From positions 90,912 to 154,911 of the forward strand of contig NBIV01000191.1 in assembly GCA_003194525.1 (NCBI GenBank): 64,000 nucleotides of DNA. The letters are read 5' to 3'. This DNA is from Gracilariopsis chorda (lineage: Eukaryota; Rhodophyta; Florideophyceae; Gracilariales; Gracilariaceae). The stretch's first letter is position 1. Every line of letters starts with the position of its first letter. The notes below the pieces were generated by a model. It was not told the DNA's origin. It ran no database searches and saw only the letters and a program-made list of their open reading frames with translations. A program made the translations under genes and the position numbers. Shown here piece after piece: positions 35,371 to 46,778 of this stretch.

Positions 35371-38300
35371 TTACCCGACTTGGGCATTAACCAGCGTGGC
35401 TAGGGCTGCAGTTCCCGTTTGAAGGTGGTATCGCACGACCTGCCATCGCGGGAGGTGTTCAATTGGCTCCCACGTATCCCCACTGGGGTCATACCCGTAC
35501 CAGCGGACGCGGTATTGTAGAATACCATCCTGGTCCCAGTTGTGTCCGACAAGTCGGTCTACTACGAACCCTCGCTCGTAGACCTGCCGGCCGTGCCGGG
35601 TGGTGGTTGTATTCCCTTGCGAGGGTTGTCTGCTGTGCGGTATATTGCCCCCCATCCGGGTTGTGGGCAATGTCTCCGGCGTTGCCGTGCGCTGTCCTAG
35701 TGGCCGCTGCTCATGCGGGAAAATATCTCCCAAGAGGGTGTGTGACGTCACGGTTTTCACCGGCAGGTCGTTCCCCAGAGGGGTGTCGTTGTCCCCGTCT
35801 TCATGGTAGGCCGGGCGAACCGCCAACCGTCGTGGGACTTGAACTCCGCGAGTGCGGTTTTCTTCGCGAACCGCGAATTTGCGGGGTATTTGCCGCGTAT
35901 GCAGAAACGGCGTTTGCGACATCCCCTGCGGGGTCCCGTGCGACACAGTGATTTGTAAGCGTTCCGCCTCCCTGCCAGGTGCATGAGCGCTCTGCACCAT
36001 AAGTTCCGGCGACGCCGTGGTGTCCCCGGTTACTGACGGGTTGCCTGGGGCTAACCCCAGTACACCGGTAGTTTGGTCAAAATTCCACTTTGGGGGGTGC
36101 CGGGCAGGTGCCGATGACACCCTTTTCAGGGGCCTTGCCGCTAAGCGCGGTGCACCGTCTCCATGAGGAGGGGCAGCGTCTGGTACGACCGGTTTCGAGC
36201 GTGCGATGGGGCGCGGTTTTCCCGAGTTCCTCGGTTCTTCGCCGCAGCGTTGCAGGGGTTGGCGCAAATTATTCCCCGGAGCAGGGGCTTCCATTCTGTC
36301 GACGAAGGGAGGCGTCTCCGGCGCTTGCGCGCCAGGGCCTGAAGCTCCGACTGCGGCTTGGCTGCCCTTTCCCTGACATGGGTGTGCGGTAGTTGCGCTT
36401 CAACCTCCCGTGTTGCACGGTATAATTGCTGCTTTTGCGGGCCTGCGCGTCTGGCTCTTGTTGCGCAGCACTGCCTGAGAACGGGGAATTAGTGTCGCTT
36501 GACATACTCCGTGCTCCACGTTCAGTGTTCCGTATGTTACGGTGTGTTTCCCGTAGCAACGGCAATAGCGTTCCTCGAAAACGAGTGTTCTCCTCCCCCT
36601 CCTTAGACGGAGCGGCTGGATAAGGGATAACATTCCCCGCCTGGCGCGTATAAATTCGCGCCAGGGGGGTGGGCGTGGTAGGGGCGGGCGCTGAGAGGCC
36701 CGAATTACCCGGCTGAGCCGGTGAGTCCGACAGGGTCGGTAGGTCTGAGAGTCCCCGGCTGGGGTGTGGTAGTACCGTAGGTCTAGTACTCCCGGATGGT
36801 TCCGGTGTTGCAGAGTCCGTAGAAACGGGGTTGCCTGGATCCAGGACTACCTCTGACGAGGGAGGAGGGGCAAGGACAACACGATCACCGGAAATCCGTT
36901 CGTGCGTGTCGCCCATCTCTACCACGACAGTGTCGGTGTTCACAGAGATGACCTTGGATGGTCCATCCGCCACAGGCGAGAGTTTATGGCGCTTCTCCCG
37001 TTCCGGGTTGTAGTACTCCTTCCAGATGAAGACGTAGTTATTCGCCCGAATCGGGGACGGTTTCCCTCGCAAGTGAGCATCAAAATCCTGCTTGTAAGCG
37101 GCTTGGGCCCGTGCCATAGACTTCCGCGCAGCGGGGACCAGCTTGGAAAGCCATTGCTTCCATTGCTGCCGGTAGATACCCACTGATGGGAAATTGTCCA
37201 AGGTAGCTTGGGGTTCCAGCGTCACAGACGGGGGTGTTCTAGATAGAACCAACTCGAGTGGCGAAACTCCGGTATTCCGGTGTACCTGCATATTGTACGC
37301 GTAGGTTACCGCATCAGCGTACATGTCCCAGTTCTTTGGGTGGTCTGCAACGTAGGAACATAACGCCGCGAGTAACGTCCGGTTAACCCGTTCAACTTGC
37401 CCATTACACTGGGGATGGTAGGTAGTCGTGAACAAGTTCTTGACATCCAGGATGTGACAAACATCCTGGAAGAACTTGCTCACGAACTGTTTCCCGTTAT
37501 CGGGGAGCACCTCCACAGGGGACCGTAGACGAAAATACAGTGCGTCACCAGAGCCTGGGCCACCGTCAGAGCGATTATCCTCCGAAGAGGGACAGTCCGT
37601 ACCAGCTTAGAAAAGCGGTCGGTAATGACAAGTAGAAACTTGTTTCCACGTTTCGTGGTGAGTAATGGTCCGAGAATATCGATCGCGATAAACTCGAGCG
37701 GCGCCCTTGCGGGGAATATTTTCATCTTCTTCGCATTTTTGCGGAGTTTCACGCGATTCTTCGCGCATTCGCTACAAAACCGCACGGCTGCGTAGCAATC
37801 CACCGCCATGGCGGGCCAATAGAAATCCCTTCGCAGGGTTAGGTATAGTTTCCTCCCACCTGGGTGACTTCCAATGGGGGCGGAGTGTGATAGGTGTAAC
37901 ACCCCCGACTGCAGGGAATGAGGTACCACAATCTGTGGGCGGGCTTCGACCTTCCTTGCGAGGTAGCCTTTGTCGTTTACCCCGAAAGGGAGATCTTCAC
38001 CACCGTTAAGACGGGCACGAATCCTCGTACAGAATGGGTTGCCGAATTGTTCTCGGATCATTTCTTCCGGTGATACCGGTACAAAGTTTCCCGGTAACGG
38101 GTTCTCAGATTGATCTCGCGATGAGAGTAGTTCGTCAAAGTCAGCATCCTCGTCTCAGTTTTCTGGCCCAGCCTCGACGGCACATTTCGGATCATCCGGG
38201 TCTATGGCCATGAAACATGGGACTTCATCATCCTCCGTTGGGAGTGCTTCCCCACTTGTGCGTAACCGCGACAGGGCGTCGGCTTGGGTGTTCTGCGCGC

Positions 38301-40850
38301 CTTTTTTATAAATGACTTGAAAGTCATATTCCGCGAGGCGGACTCTCCAGCGCATGAGGCGTCCCGACGGGTCGGAGATATTCATCAACCACCTCAGCGA
38401 GGAATGATCTGTGTACACGGTGAAGTGAACTCCCATAAGGTAGGGGTGCAGAGTGGTCATCGCCCATACGACGGCGAGGCACTCTTTCTCCGATACGGAG
38501 TAGTTCCGCTCATGAACATTGAGCGAGCGCGACCACTAACCAATTGGATGTCGTTCTCCCTCGGGCTTGGTTTGAAAAAGAGCACACCCGACTTGGTAGT
38601 CGCTCGAGTCCGTATCTACGGAGTATGGCAACCCACGTTGTGGGAGATGTAGGATTGGTGCTGATTTGACAGCCTGCTTCAAGGAGTTAAAGGCTTCCGA
38701 TTGCTCGGGCGTAAATGTTCCCACTTTTGGGGGGTCCCCTTTCGCAAAAACGCTTTCAGGGGTGCCGCGGTATCCGAAAAATTCGGGATAAACCGTCGAT
38801 AGACGTTGACCAGCCCCAAAAAGGAGCGCAGTTCCGTTTGAGTACGGGGCTCTTTCGCCTCAACAAGGGATTTGACTCGAGCTTTCTCGATCGCTAACCG
38901 TCCAGGACGGATAATGTGACCCAGATACTTCACAGTATCTGTGAAAAACTCGCATTTACTCAACTTGAGGGTATTTCGCGCATCGCAGAGTACGGTCAGC
39001 ACGTCTCGGACGTGAGTGAGATGGTCGTCCAACGAATTTGAGAAGATGATAATATCATCAAGGTAGACCAGACAACTCCGCCACTTAAAGCGGTTGAGTA
39101 GAATATCTACTGCACGCTGAAAGGTGGCGGGGGCGTTGATCAACCCAAATGGCATCCGCTTGAAGCGGTACGTTCCTGCGTGGCAGGTGCATGCGGTTTT
39201 GTCGCGATCCTCCTGTCTGACAGGTACTTGCCAATATCCTCAATTGGCATCAAGGGCAGTGAACACGGTGGCGTCTCCAAGGGAGTCAATGCACTCGTCC
39301 ATACGAGGGATAGGGTACGTGTCCCTAACGGTCACGGCATTGAGCCGGCGGTACTCGACACAGAACCTCCAGGTTCCGTCGGCCTTTAAAGCCAGTAAAA
39401 CTGGGGATGCCCAGGGTGATTGAGCGGGCTCAATCACACCTGCGCGGAGCATCTTGTCCACTTGGGACTGCTCCTCTTCCCGAGCTTTCGGACCTGCCCT
39501 GTAAGGGGGTTGTGCAACCGGTCGCGCACTGGGGATTAAAACGATCCGGTGTTCCGTTGCGTTAATCTCGCCAAGCGAGCCATCCCACATTGTGGTGAAT
39601 TCCCGTAACATGGTACGGAGTTTGTCGCGGTGCGACTCTGGCACGTGGCTAAAATCCAGCGCTTCACGTGCCTTTTCCGGATCAATCCGGTCGTTGCTCG
39701 ATGGAGCATTGTCCTGTGGAACAGGTGTGGTTCGCAATTCCGAGTTACTCGGTATGTTCGACGCTGAAGTAGCGGTTTCCTCCCCCTCCTTAGACTTGAC
39801 GTCTTCGGACGGCGGGGGGAACTCCTCAGAAGAGGTGGTAACTCCGAGTACATCGGCCGCTGTCATCTTTGTTGGCAGCATTCCCATAGGATGGGGGGTT
39901 ACACTACCAATTACTTGGTGTTTTACCAGATACTGGGGGTGTTTGCCAAGGTTGGCAACCAATATCCCGAAAGGAACATCCGGGGAAATGGAGACAATTC
40001 CATTAGCGAGCGCCAGCTGGGATTTCTCGTACAACGAGGCGAGGGGTTGTATAACCCGAAGACCGTGTCGACGGGAATTTACCTGCACCCAGACTTGGGA
40101 CTCAGCCGGTATAGAAACCGAGGCAGCGACGCGGAGCTTGGTGGACTCGCGGGACGCGGGCGGTGGTTCCTGCGCAGCAGGGAGCAGAACTTGTTTCCGA
40201 GAGGACCGCTTTAGCGGGCGGCGAACAATCGGAACCGACGATCCGTTGTCAAGTTCTACACGCCTGAGGCAGGGCCTGATTGCGTCCACAAATCTGTCAC
40301 AGTAATCACATCCCAGTATGACTGGTGCTGCCAATGAACGGCAAACGATGAAGTCCAACTTCACCACAGAGGTACCAAGTCTCACGACGAGGTCCACTGT
40401 GCCCACCGTTTGTAACGGATTGTTGTTCGCATCCGAAATGTCGGGGACCGCGTCAGAGCGGATACGCGACCGCACAAGCGGGGGTAACAATGATTCCACA
40501 ACGAAGTTGGGGCCTGCAACTGTATCCAGGACGGTGAAAAACCTCACCATAAACTGGGGGTCAAGGCCAAGGTCGGCATAGACCTTATAATTGCGCTTGG
40601 CCAAGACCATGACTCTGCCGGGAATCCGGGGATTTTTACTCAGTATCCAGGGGCGACGCAACACACCAAGGAGCGCAGAGTCCCCGTCAGCGGTGTCATT
40701 CCTCGAGAGGACTTTCACCGGGGAGCGAGGCAAGGACGCTTCGGGCGCCAAAAGCCTCGTTTTTGAGGACGCCTCTCCCAAAGGGGAGACTCCCTCAGTT
40801 AGTTTTCCGCCTTCGGCGGTGGGTTGGTTTCCTCGACAACGAGTGCTTCA
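35371..40850 (-). pseudogene. pol of element B (protease-RT-RNase H-integrase-chromodomain)
   Basis: Frame -1 relative to gag, overlapping its end. The protease is at about 40500-40560 with DTV (40518-40526) in place of DTG. RT has GTWRFCVEYRRLNAVTVRD and YLDD at 39054-39065, with a TGG-to-TGA stop near 39237. RNase H follows at about 38150-38760 (YTDHSSLRWLMNISDP), with stops near 38533 and 38155. Integrase is at about 37200-38000: zinc-binding block ending CSEC, AIDILGPLL, LPDNGKQF, NGQVERVNR, then a GPS/F-like module. A Pro/Ser-rich linker of some 400 residues follows, and the chromodomain is at 35371-35560 (LQYRVRWYGYDPSGDTWEPIEHL). The order is that of a chromovirus. Several stops and frame changes inactivate it. 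The linker differs strongly from that of A. Confidence 0.9.
40774..40808 (-). promoter_or_regulatory. Candidate -1 frameshift region between gag and pol of B
   Basis: Gag ends GGAAAAC-TAA. Pol lies in the -1 frame, and that frame is open only from about 49 bases upstream of the gag stop. A perfect 6-bp hairpin TCTCCC-cttt-GGGAGA starts 12 bases after the AAAAC. The heptamer is not a canonical X XXY YYZ, but AAAAC plus a stop is retained in A, B, C and D. Confidence 0.45.
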
Positions 40851-42973
40851 TCCCGTTGACGGGGGTTTCTATCCACATAAGCGGGGGTTGCAAGGGATAG
40901 TTGCGTGATCTCCCGAATCGGGGTGTATGAAGCTTGCCGCGCACGCGGGATACGAGGTAGGGCATGGGAAAAATCCGTTTTAGCACGGAGGTAGAAAGCC
41001 GTCGGGACGGAACGTTTCTCCTCTGGAGTCCGGGCCTCATAATTTTCCACCAGCTTGGCCATATCCTTCAGTGAAAAAATACACTGAGGGGAGGTATGGC
41101 CATAGGCGTAGCACAGGTGGCAAATGAGAGCCAATACCGCGACATGTGGATTATTATTCCGAGTATCGGAGAAGCGAACCGCAGGGCGGGTGTCAGTCCA
41201 TCTAGGCTGTTGATAACGGGATTGACTGTTTGAAAACGGGAGTCGTTGGGGTTGAACCCGACTGTTACCACCGCACAAAACAGGGTCTTCCGTTCCCATA
41301 TCACGGGTCATCTTCGTCGTTGACGGCAAATCACTGGTGGGTATCGACACACCATCCTCCTGCACTAAATGCACGGTATCAAATCCCTGTCCAGGGTTCC
41401 CATCCGCGGTGAGCGGGAGAGAGGAAGCTTCGCTTTCCAGCAACAACGCCTTGGCGGATTTAGACTGATTGTTCGGAGTTCTTGCACGAATTGCATCCCC
41501 TTCCGCTCGGGCGTGTTGGACCAGCTCGAGATAGGTGATCTTCCGCTTTTCTTCCCGATAACGGGTAACTAAACTCCGGATTGCCGGGTCAAGACCATCG
41601 ATGAAGATGCTACTGCGCTCCCCAGCGGGGTATACGTTACCACATCTGGGGAAAGCCTTGTTAAGGCGCACCGAGTATTCGTTCTCAGTCTCTCCAGCAT
41701 GCTGGCGTGTATCTCGCAAAGCGAGGATAGCCTGCTGAATAGTGGTGTTTGTGGCGTAGGAGCGCAGAAGATACTGCACAGCCTCCAGCCAGCAAGTAAC
41801 CCCTCCCTCGGAGGCACGAGAAAATCCTCTGACAGAGATGTATTGGTCCTCCGCCACTCCCCGTAAGAAATACGGTAAAGCCAAATAGGCTTGTCCCTCA
41901 TTCATACCAAGGAAATTGGCCTCCGCTACAAAGCGGGATAAGAAATCCAGTACCAGGACTGGGTCCTGTCCAGTAGAATACTGGTTGCGGAGCGAGAGCT
42001 GCATTCGCTTAATGCATTCTCGCACCTTTCCCGTACCACGGGGTGTACGTCCAAGTGACGAATCTTCGAGCAGGTAGTACCAGTATGATAAAAGCTTCCG
42101 GTAATCCGGGTTTGTCGGTTTCAATTCCCGGAGACCGGGGTGTCTTCTCCCCTTCTGGCGGGTTCGGATCGCACCTTCAGTGGCCGATGACCGCTTTGAG
42201 CGGGAGGAGTAGCCCCGCTTCTCGTCCTCCGAGTCGGAGTCCGAGGAGCTCGAGCTAACCGAATGGTTTCGGGATGAGTCCGACGATGCCGAAGAATCGG
42301 AGTCCGAATATTTTCGGTGGGTTTTCCGTCGATGACGGCGTTTATTCTTCCCAGCAAGCTGGTCATTGTGCGATGCCTCGTTTACTGGATCATCCGGGGA
42401 TGGTTTGTCCATGAGGACGAACTGCTCCAGAGTCTCCAGGCGGGCACCAAGCCGATCAAATTGGGCTTCAACTCCTTCGATGAAGGTGAAAGGTTGTCCC
42501 AAACTCTCCAACACTGAGTTGACGTCAGACCGTAAAATACGGAGTTGCTCAGCAACATCCTTTACGGGGGTTGCCAAGACCACCTCTTGGAGGGATTTTA
42601 GTTCCCCTACAAGGGTTTCATGGGCACTCCACAGAGCGTGGACCTGGGATTCCAGGGAAGTCCCCGGGGGGGTGTTATCGCCCGTTCCACGGGGGCTTGA
42701 GACGGCGACAGCGGGAGCAGGCCGGGGTGCCTGGGGCACTGCGGCAACAGCCCCAGTCGATGCTGCATTCCCCTGCGGGGGTGATAACGAGGGCAAAAAG
42801 AGGTTCTGGGGTTCCCGGTCGGGGGTATCATTCCGCGATGAAGCGGCGCCAGCACGGCTGAAACTTGTCCGTATAGGGATACGGGGTACAAACCGGACTT
42901 CGGAAGTGTCCGCGTTGTCGCGGGAGCGACTACGCGTCACCACTGGCTCCGCATCGGAGGGATTTATCGACAT
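40799..42973 (-). CDS. gag: gag polyprotein of element B, intact
   Basis: This is an open frame of 724 codons with ATG at 42973. The order is: Ser/Arg- and Pro-rich N terminus; a coiled-coil-like segment around residues 130-190; a Lys/Arg-rich and then Ser/Asp-rich linker (about 200-260); a capsid-like domain around residues 300-480 (VLDFLSRFVAEANFLGMNEG, GETENEYSVRLNKAF, FIDGLDPAIRSLVTRYREE); and a CCHC zinc knuckle near residues 620-640 (CHLCYAYGHTSPQC, C-x2-C-x4-H-x4-C). These features fit a Ty3-type Gag, which builds the virus-like particle and packages RNA. It is the only retroelement gene in the window without a stop or frameshift, so it could still be expressed. It ends ETNPPPKAEN with TAA in the frameshift region. 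Confidence 0.9.
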   Translation of the reverse strand: MSINPSDAEPVVTRSRSRDNADTSEVRFVPRIPIRTSFSRAGAASSRNDTPDREPQNLFLPSLSPPQGNAASTGAVAAVPQAPRPAPAVAVSSPRGTGDNTPPGTSLESQVHALWSAHETLVGELKSLQEVVLATPVKDVAEQLRILRSDVNSVLESLGQPFTFIEGVEAQFDRLGARLETLEQFVLMDKPSPDDPVNEASHNDQLAGKNKRRHRRKTHRKYSDSDSSASSDSSRNHSVSSSSSDSDSEDEKRGYSSRSKRSSATEGAIRTRQKGRRHPGLRELKPTNPDYRKLLSYWYYLLEDSSLGRTPRGTGKVRECIKRMQLSLRNQYSTGQDPVLVLDFLSRFVAEANFLGMNEGQAYLALPYFLRGVAEDQYISVRGFSRASEGGVTCWLEAVQYLLRSYATNTTIQQAILALRDTRQHAGETENEYSVRLNKAFPRCGNVYPAGERSSIFIDGLDPAIRSLVTRYREEKRKITYLELVQHARAEGDAIRARTPNNQSKSAKALLLESEASSLPLTADGNPGQGFDTVHLVQEDGVSIPTSDLPSTTKMTRDMGTEDPVLCGGNSRVQPQRLPFSNSQSRYQQPRWTDTRPAVRFSDTRNNNPHVAVLALICHLCYAYGHTSPQCIFSLKDMAKLVENYEARTPEEKRSVPTAFYLRAKTDFSHALPRIPRARQASYTPIREITQLSLATPAYVDRNPRQRDEALVVEETNPPPKAEN

Positions 42974-43053
42974 GAGAAAATACCGTTACGACGGGAAACG
43001 ATCACAGAACTTCCGGTAAATAAAAACAAACCTCGTAAGAGGGAAAACAAAAA

Positions 43054-43075
43054 CCGATTCTAGGTCGGGAGACCA
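43054..43075 (-). promoter_or_regulatory. Primer-binding site of element B
   Basis: On the minus strand TGGTCTCCCGACCTAGAATC lies three bases (AAG) from the 5' LTR. TGG pairs with a tRNA CCA end. The match looks longer than 18 bases and may reach into the T arm. The tRNA identity cannot be told from this window. Confidence 0.75.
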
Positions 43076-43078
43076 CTT

Positions 43079-43902
43079 TGTGGTGCAATGCTACAAAGGG
43101 GAAAAACACCGAAAGACGTTCGGGATCTTCCTCTCACGAGGTGAACCCAGTTGGGTAGAGCCCTCCCAGAGGTGTCACGGCAAAGCTGGTTTGTAAGACC
43201 AGGGACACCTGTCGCGACTCGCGCAGGGAGGTGAAGGCGAAGAATCGGTATCCGCGTGAGCGGGGTTTGATCCTCAGTAGAGGTATGTTTACACGTAAGT
43301 GGGGGTGTGTGAGCGGATGCGCACACGAGGGCCGCGGATAGCGGAGGGTGCTACCCTAAAAGGGGAAAAGAAAGGGCGAAGAGGAGGAAGAGAGGGCGAA
43401 GTGAGTCGTGAGAGCGACGGACGAATACGGCAATGCCGGTGGACAGGACTCCCTATACAGGGCGAAACACCAATGTTATTGGAACAATTATACTCCCAAG
43501 GATGGGCCTCTTTAGATGTGCAAAGGGGTTAAATGTCCCGTAGTTTACGGCGTTTCCCTCCAAGGAGGAGTAGAGCACGCGCGCAAGCGGTAAAAACTAG
43601 AGCCAATTACCCAGGTTGAGGTCCCTTGTTGGGTAAGGTTTACTGGTGAGACGGCAGTGCGCCGTCGCACTAAGTACTAGCTTCCCAGAAATGGGTGTGA
43701 AAATAATAAATAATATGAACTAAAATACTCCACATTTCGTGGCCACATCCACTACTGTGGCCAACCGCCAATGGACCCAAAACCGTGTCCCACGTGTCCA
43801 TACCCACCTTGTGGGGCGTAGTTCATATACACACTACACAACCGATAATATCGGGAAAACGATCAAGTACCAAGAATCCCTCCCTGAGGGCGTTGCACTT
43901 CA
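43079..43902 (-). repeat. 5' LTR of element B
   Basis: This 824-bp block is collinear with the other LTR of B and both LTRs of A. The ends are TGTGGTGCAATG and GCGTTGCACTTCA on the plus strand. It is followed by the ATTTG target duplication. Its first base pairs supply the in-frame stop (TGA) that now ends the truncated frame of gene H. Confidence 0.9.
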
Positions 43903-44926
43903 ATTTGCCCGAAGTTCTGCGAGAGATCGAACTACAACGAACGCATCTCCATAAAGATTCCTAAACAAATTTTGACGCTCCTCAAACTCATCTATAAACT
44001 TTGGGCGCTTTGTATTTTGACTCTCAAAGAAAGCTTTTATCGCTGCCATCGTTTCCTCCACGGCTTTTATCGTATACTTCTTTGCAATATGAGAGGTATT
44101 TAGCAACGATATCACCCTTTCATAATCGAGCACAGCCCCATAATTGGTGTCAATGAAGGCGGAATCAAGGATGTTTATATCCGTAATAATGGAAAGTCCG
44201 ACCGCTTTCCTACAATCATCCAACATCTTGCACGCCTCATCAACCGATGCCTCTGTCTGGTTCCGAAGCGCTAAACAGAAGAGCTTGACCAAACAATACA
44301 ACATGACCCAACGAACAAATTCCACACATCTGAATACCACTTTTTATGTTCTTCAGTGTGATACTTCATTCACATCTCTTTTTTATCAACGTAAACAAGT
44401 TCATTTTGTCAAGTACTAACTGAACCACCACATTTTCACCTACGTATTTGTTTAACAGATCTTTAAAGGTTGCTCTGAACGATGAGAAAACACTGAGATC
44501 AAACGACTGTGTCGTGTTCCTGCTGTGGGCCAGAATTGCATAAGATCTTAATATTGCTACAGCAATATGTCGCAGAGTTATAATGGAAACATGAATTCTG
44601 CATTGGTGATATTGTACTAGCATCTTCTTCATTTCGGAAGACAGGTCATCTATAATCTCAAAAATTTGTTTAATATAGAACAAGACGTTCCAAATACCCA
44701 CTACGATTACATCTTTTCTTACTGTAACAAAAAATAGTTGAGGTAGGCATATCGGCATTGCTTGAAAATAATAAACTCCTGTGCTGCAATTATCCGTTCT
44801 TAGAAATTGCACGATTGTATCCTTCCATACAAATATGGGTCGTGCCACTTCTCCATTTTTGCAAATGCAGATAAAAAATATAACGAAATTATCATTTTGA
44901 TACCTGTTATTGTTGAGTAAGAGCAA
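43903..44926 (-). pseudogene. Gene H, unrecognised coding region disrupted by element B
   Basis: There are two minus-strand open stretches in AT-rich DNA: 44366-44926 (186 codons) and 43903-44340 (146 codons, running into the LTR of B). They are in different frames, so a short intron or a frameshift separates them. Neither begins with ATG, which fits internal exons or decay. The downstream part is hydrophilic and probably helical (SVDEACKMLDDCRKAVG, KAVEETMAAIKAFFESQN). The frame continues beyond B for 11 codons to a stop at 32457. I recognise no family. The frame continuity across B argues for real coding sequence. Whether it is a host gene or an older element is open. Confidence 0.45.
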
Positions 44927-46776
44927 GTCTTGTATAGTCTACTGATTCAAGGTTACCTAGTGTAAAGTACCAGTACAAGTACTGACGGAAGGTTCAGGTT
45001 TGTTTGCGGCCAGAGCAGCTCTAAAGTCTATTTGTGGTCAACAAGTTTATTGCGTGTTAGGGATAGCTGCAATAGCTTTGTTTTTCGAGCTTTGTGAAGG
45101 CTAAAGTCGGAGATTGTGAAATACAGTAAGATATGACCACGTGGGCAGTGCAACACGCGCTATGCCAATTGGTTAGTATGCCACGTGAGTTAGAGTGTCT
45201 AGGTAATTAGTGTAATTAGTAATTTTATTATTTTAGATAGGTAATGACAGTACGCTACTGTGGCATGGGGCTGCACCACCAGGTCCAGCCCCAACGTATG
45301 TCATGTATAAAAGTGCATCTGAAATTGAGCCTCACTCACCCTTAAGGTGGGTGCAGTGCTCTCTGCCCAAGACTGGTAAACGTAGGCACATCTTGGCTAA
45401 TTGTGATACAATTTGGTTTCTACAATCAATCTTTTGGTTTAGGTAAGACTATTCAGGCCACACTAGGCCATGCCTGTCGTATGAGCAACACAAAAAATTG
45501 GTTACGGTTATCCCGCCGGAATATCTCGAACCTCTAGTGGTTTGGGGCTGTCACTCCCATTCAGCTACGCAAATTCCACCCTTCAGGTTGAGCCATTGTC
45601 GTGCCCCCAATACTGCTATTAGGAACAAAATTGGTTCTAACACATTTTATGAAGCCATTTTGTTCTCAAACGAAACTGATTAATGGTCCTGGTAGAGGTT
45701 TGTGACTGTTTGCTAGTTTTATACACTTTTGTGGGCAATAAAAAGCAGAGTTCTGAACACAAAGAGGCCAGGTTTGTATTTGATATCCGTATTCGCGTTT
45801 GTATGGTATCAAATCAATTTTTGGTAAGAATTTGATTCTATTCTGCACTACTAATATGAAATTGACCACAAATGGGGAGGGGGGGTCATATGTACAATTT
45901 CTTATAAAAACAATACTTGAAATTTTGATAATGCTTTTCAACCCATGTAAATGGGAAAGACAAACGCTATTAGTCCCTTCAACTTTCATTGGATTTAAAA
46001 CAGAAATGGATACCAAATCTATAAACAAGTGCTGATAAAAGCTCCAAAAACTAAGCAAAACATTACTTTTTTACTTTGTGATAAACAATATCTACAGAAA
46101 ACTATATCAAGTAGCTAGATTGATACAACGGATTTGAAGTGTTTTAAAAAGCATTGAAGAATCAGTTCTATTGTTTCTACCACTAGTATTATAAGTCGTT
46201 TAAGCTATAAGCCATCTGGAAAAGGCTTTCGAAGTTATGGAGAAATAAGAGTTCCCAACTTTGGTTTTCTAATCGGCGATAAAAATTTTTTAAGCTTCAC
46301 AAAACTTCCGGATTACAGAGCTTGTAGCAGTCAAATTTCATATATTTCGAAACATCTTAGATTGGTTCTGAGTAACGTTATTTTTTTTGTACATTGCGCA
46401 TGGTAGAATAGAGGTGTTTTGGAAGCAAGCACCATCAGGTAGTAATTTGATTTAACTTTTGGACGTTCTTTTGGCCTCATGTGAGATCAGCAAGCAAATC
46501 GGATGGATACTACATTTCAGTTAAGTTGGGAAATAGAAAAATAGGATCGCAAAGCTACGGAATAACCGGACAAAGTGATGGCCAGAAGTGAGTTGGGAGA
46601 TGTTCTAGTTTTGATCTGGGATTATTTTGTTTCTTTTGCGGGAATGTACAGCGGTTATCTCTTTCAAATTCTACTGTGTGCTGAAGTTGTCTGCAAGACA
46701 GCGTTCTGGCGTTTGCAAGTGTCTGCTACATGTCCCTCTTTCACACTCATCTGACGAAGACAAAGATTGAGGATCG
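44927..46776. other. AT-rich stretch without recognised gene
   Basis: Only short or weak ORFs are present. A 130-codon minus ORF at 45666-46058 has no recognisable domain and is not supported further. I see no repeat partner elsewhere in the window. Confidence 0.4.
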
Positions 46777-46778
46777 TA

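Larger units (their letters stand above)
32498..43902 (-). mobile_element. Ty3/gypsy LTR retrotransposon B, full length, with antisense gene
   Basis: This 11.4-kb minus-strand element has LTRs of 843 bp (32498-33340) and 824 bp (43079-43902). A perfect 5-bp target duplication ATTTG is at 32493-32497 and 43903-43907. It has a primer-binding site three bases from the 5' LTR, an open 724-codon gag, pol in the -1 frame with protease, RT, RNase H, integrase and C-terminal chromodomain, a polypurine tract at 33341-33352, and a long ORF on the plus strand between pol and the 3' LTR. Gag is intact. Pol has a few stops and frameshifts, so B itself is inactive but recent compared with C, D and E. It interrupts gene H. 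Confidence 0.95.

Noticed and set aside
36269-39240. TGG-to-TGA and similar nonsense changes in B as a sign of RIP-like hypermutation
   Set aside because: Only a handful of such changes were seen and other mutation types are also present; too few to claim a directed process without an alignment of many copies.
45666-46058. A 130-codon minus-strand ORF in AT-rich DNA
   Set aside because: No recognisable motif, no partner elsewhere and no supporting structure; left as unsupported, although its length is somewhat unexpected for AT-rich DNA.
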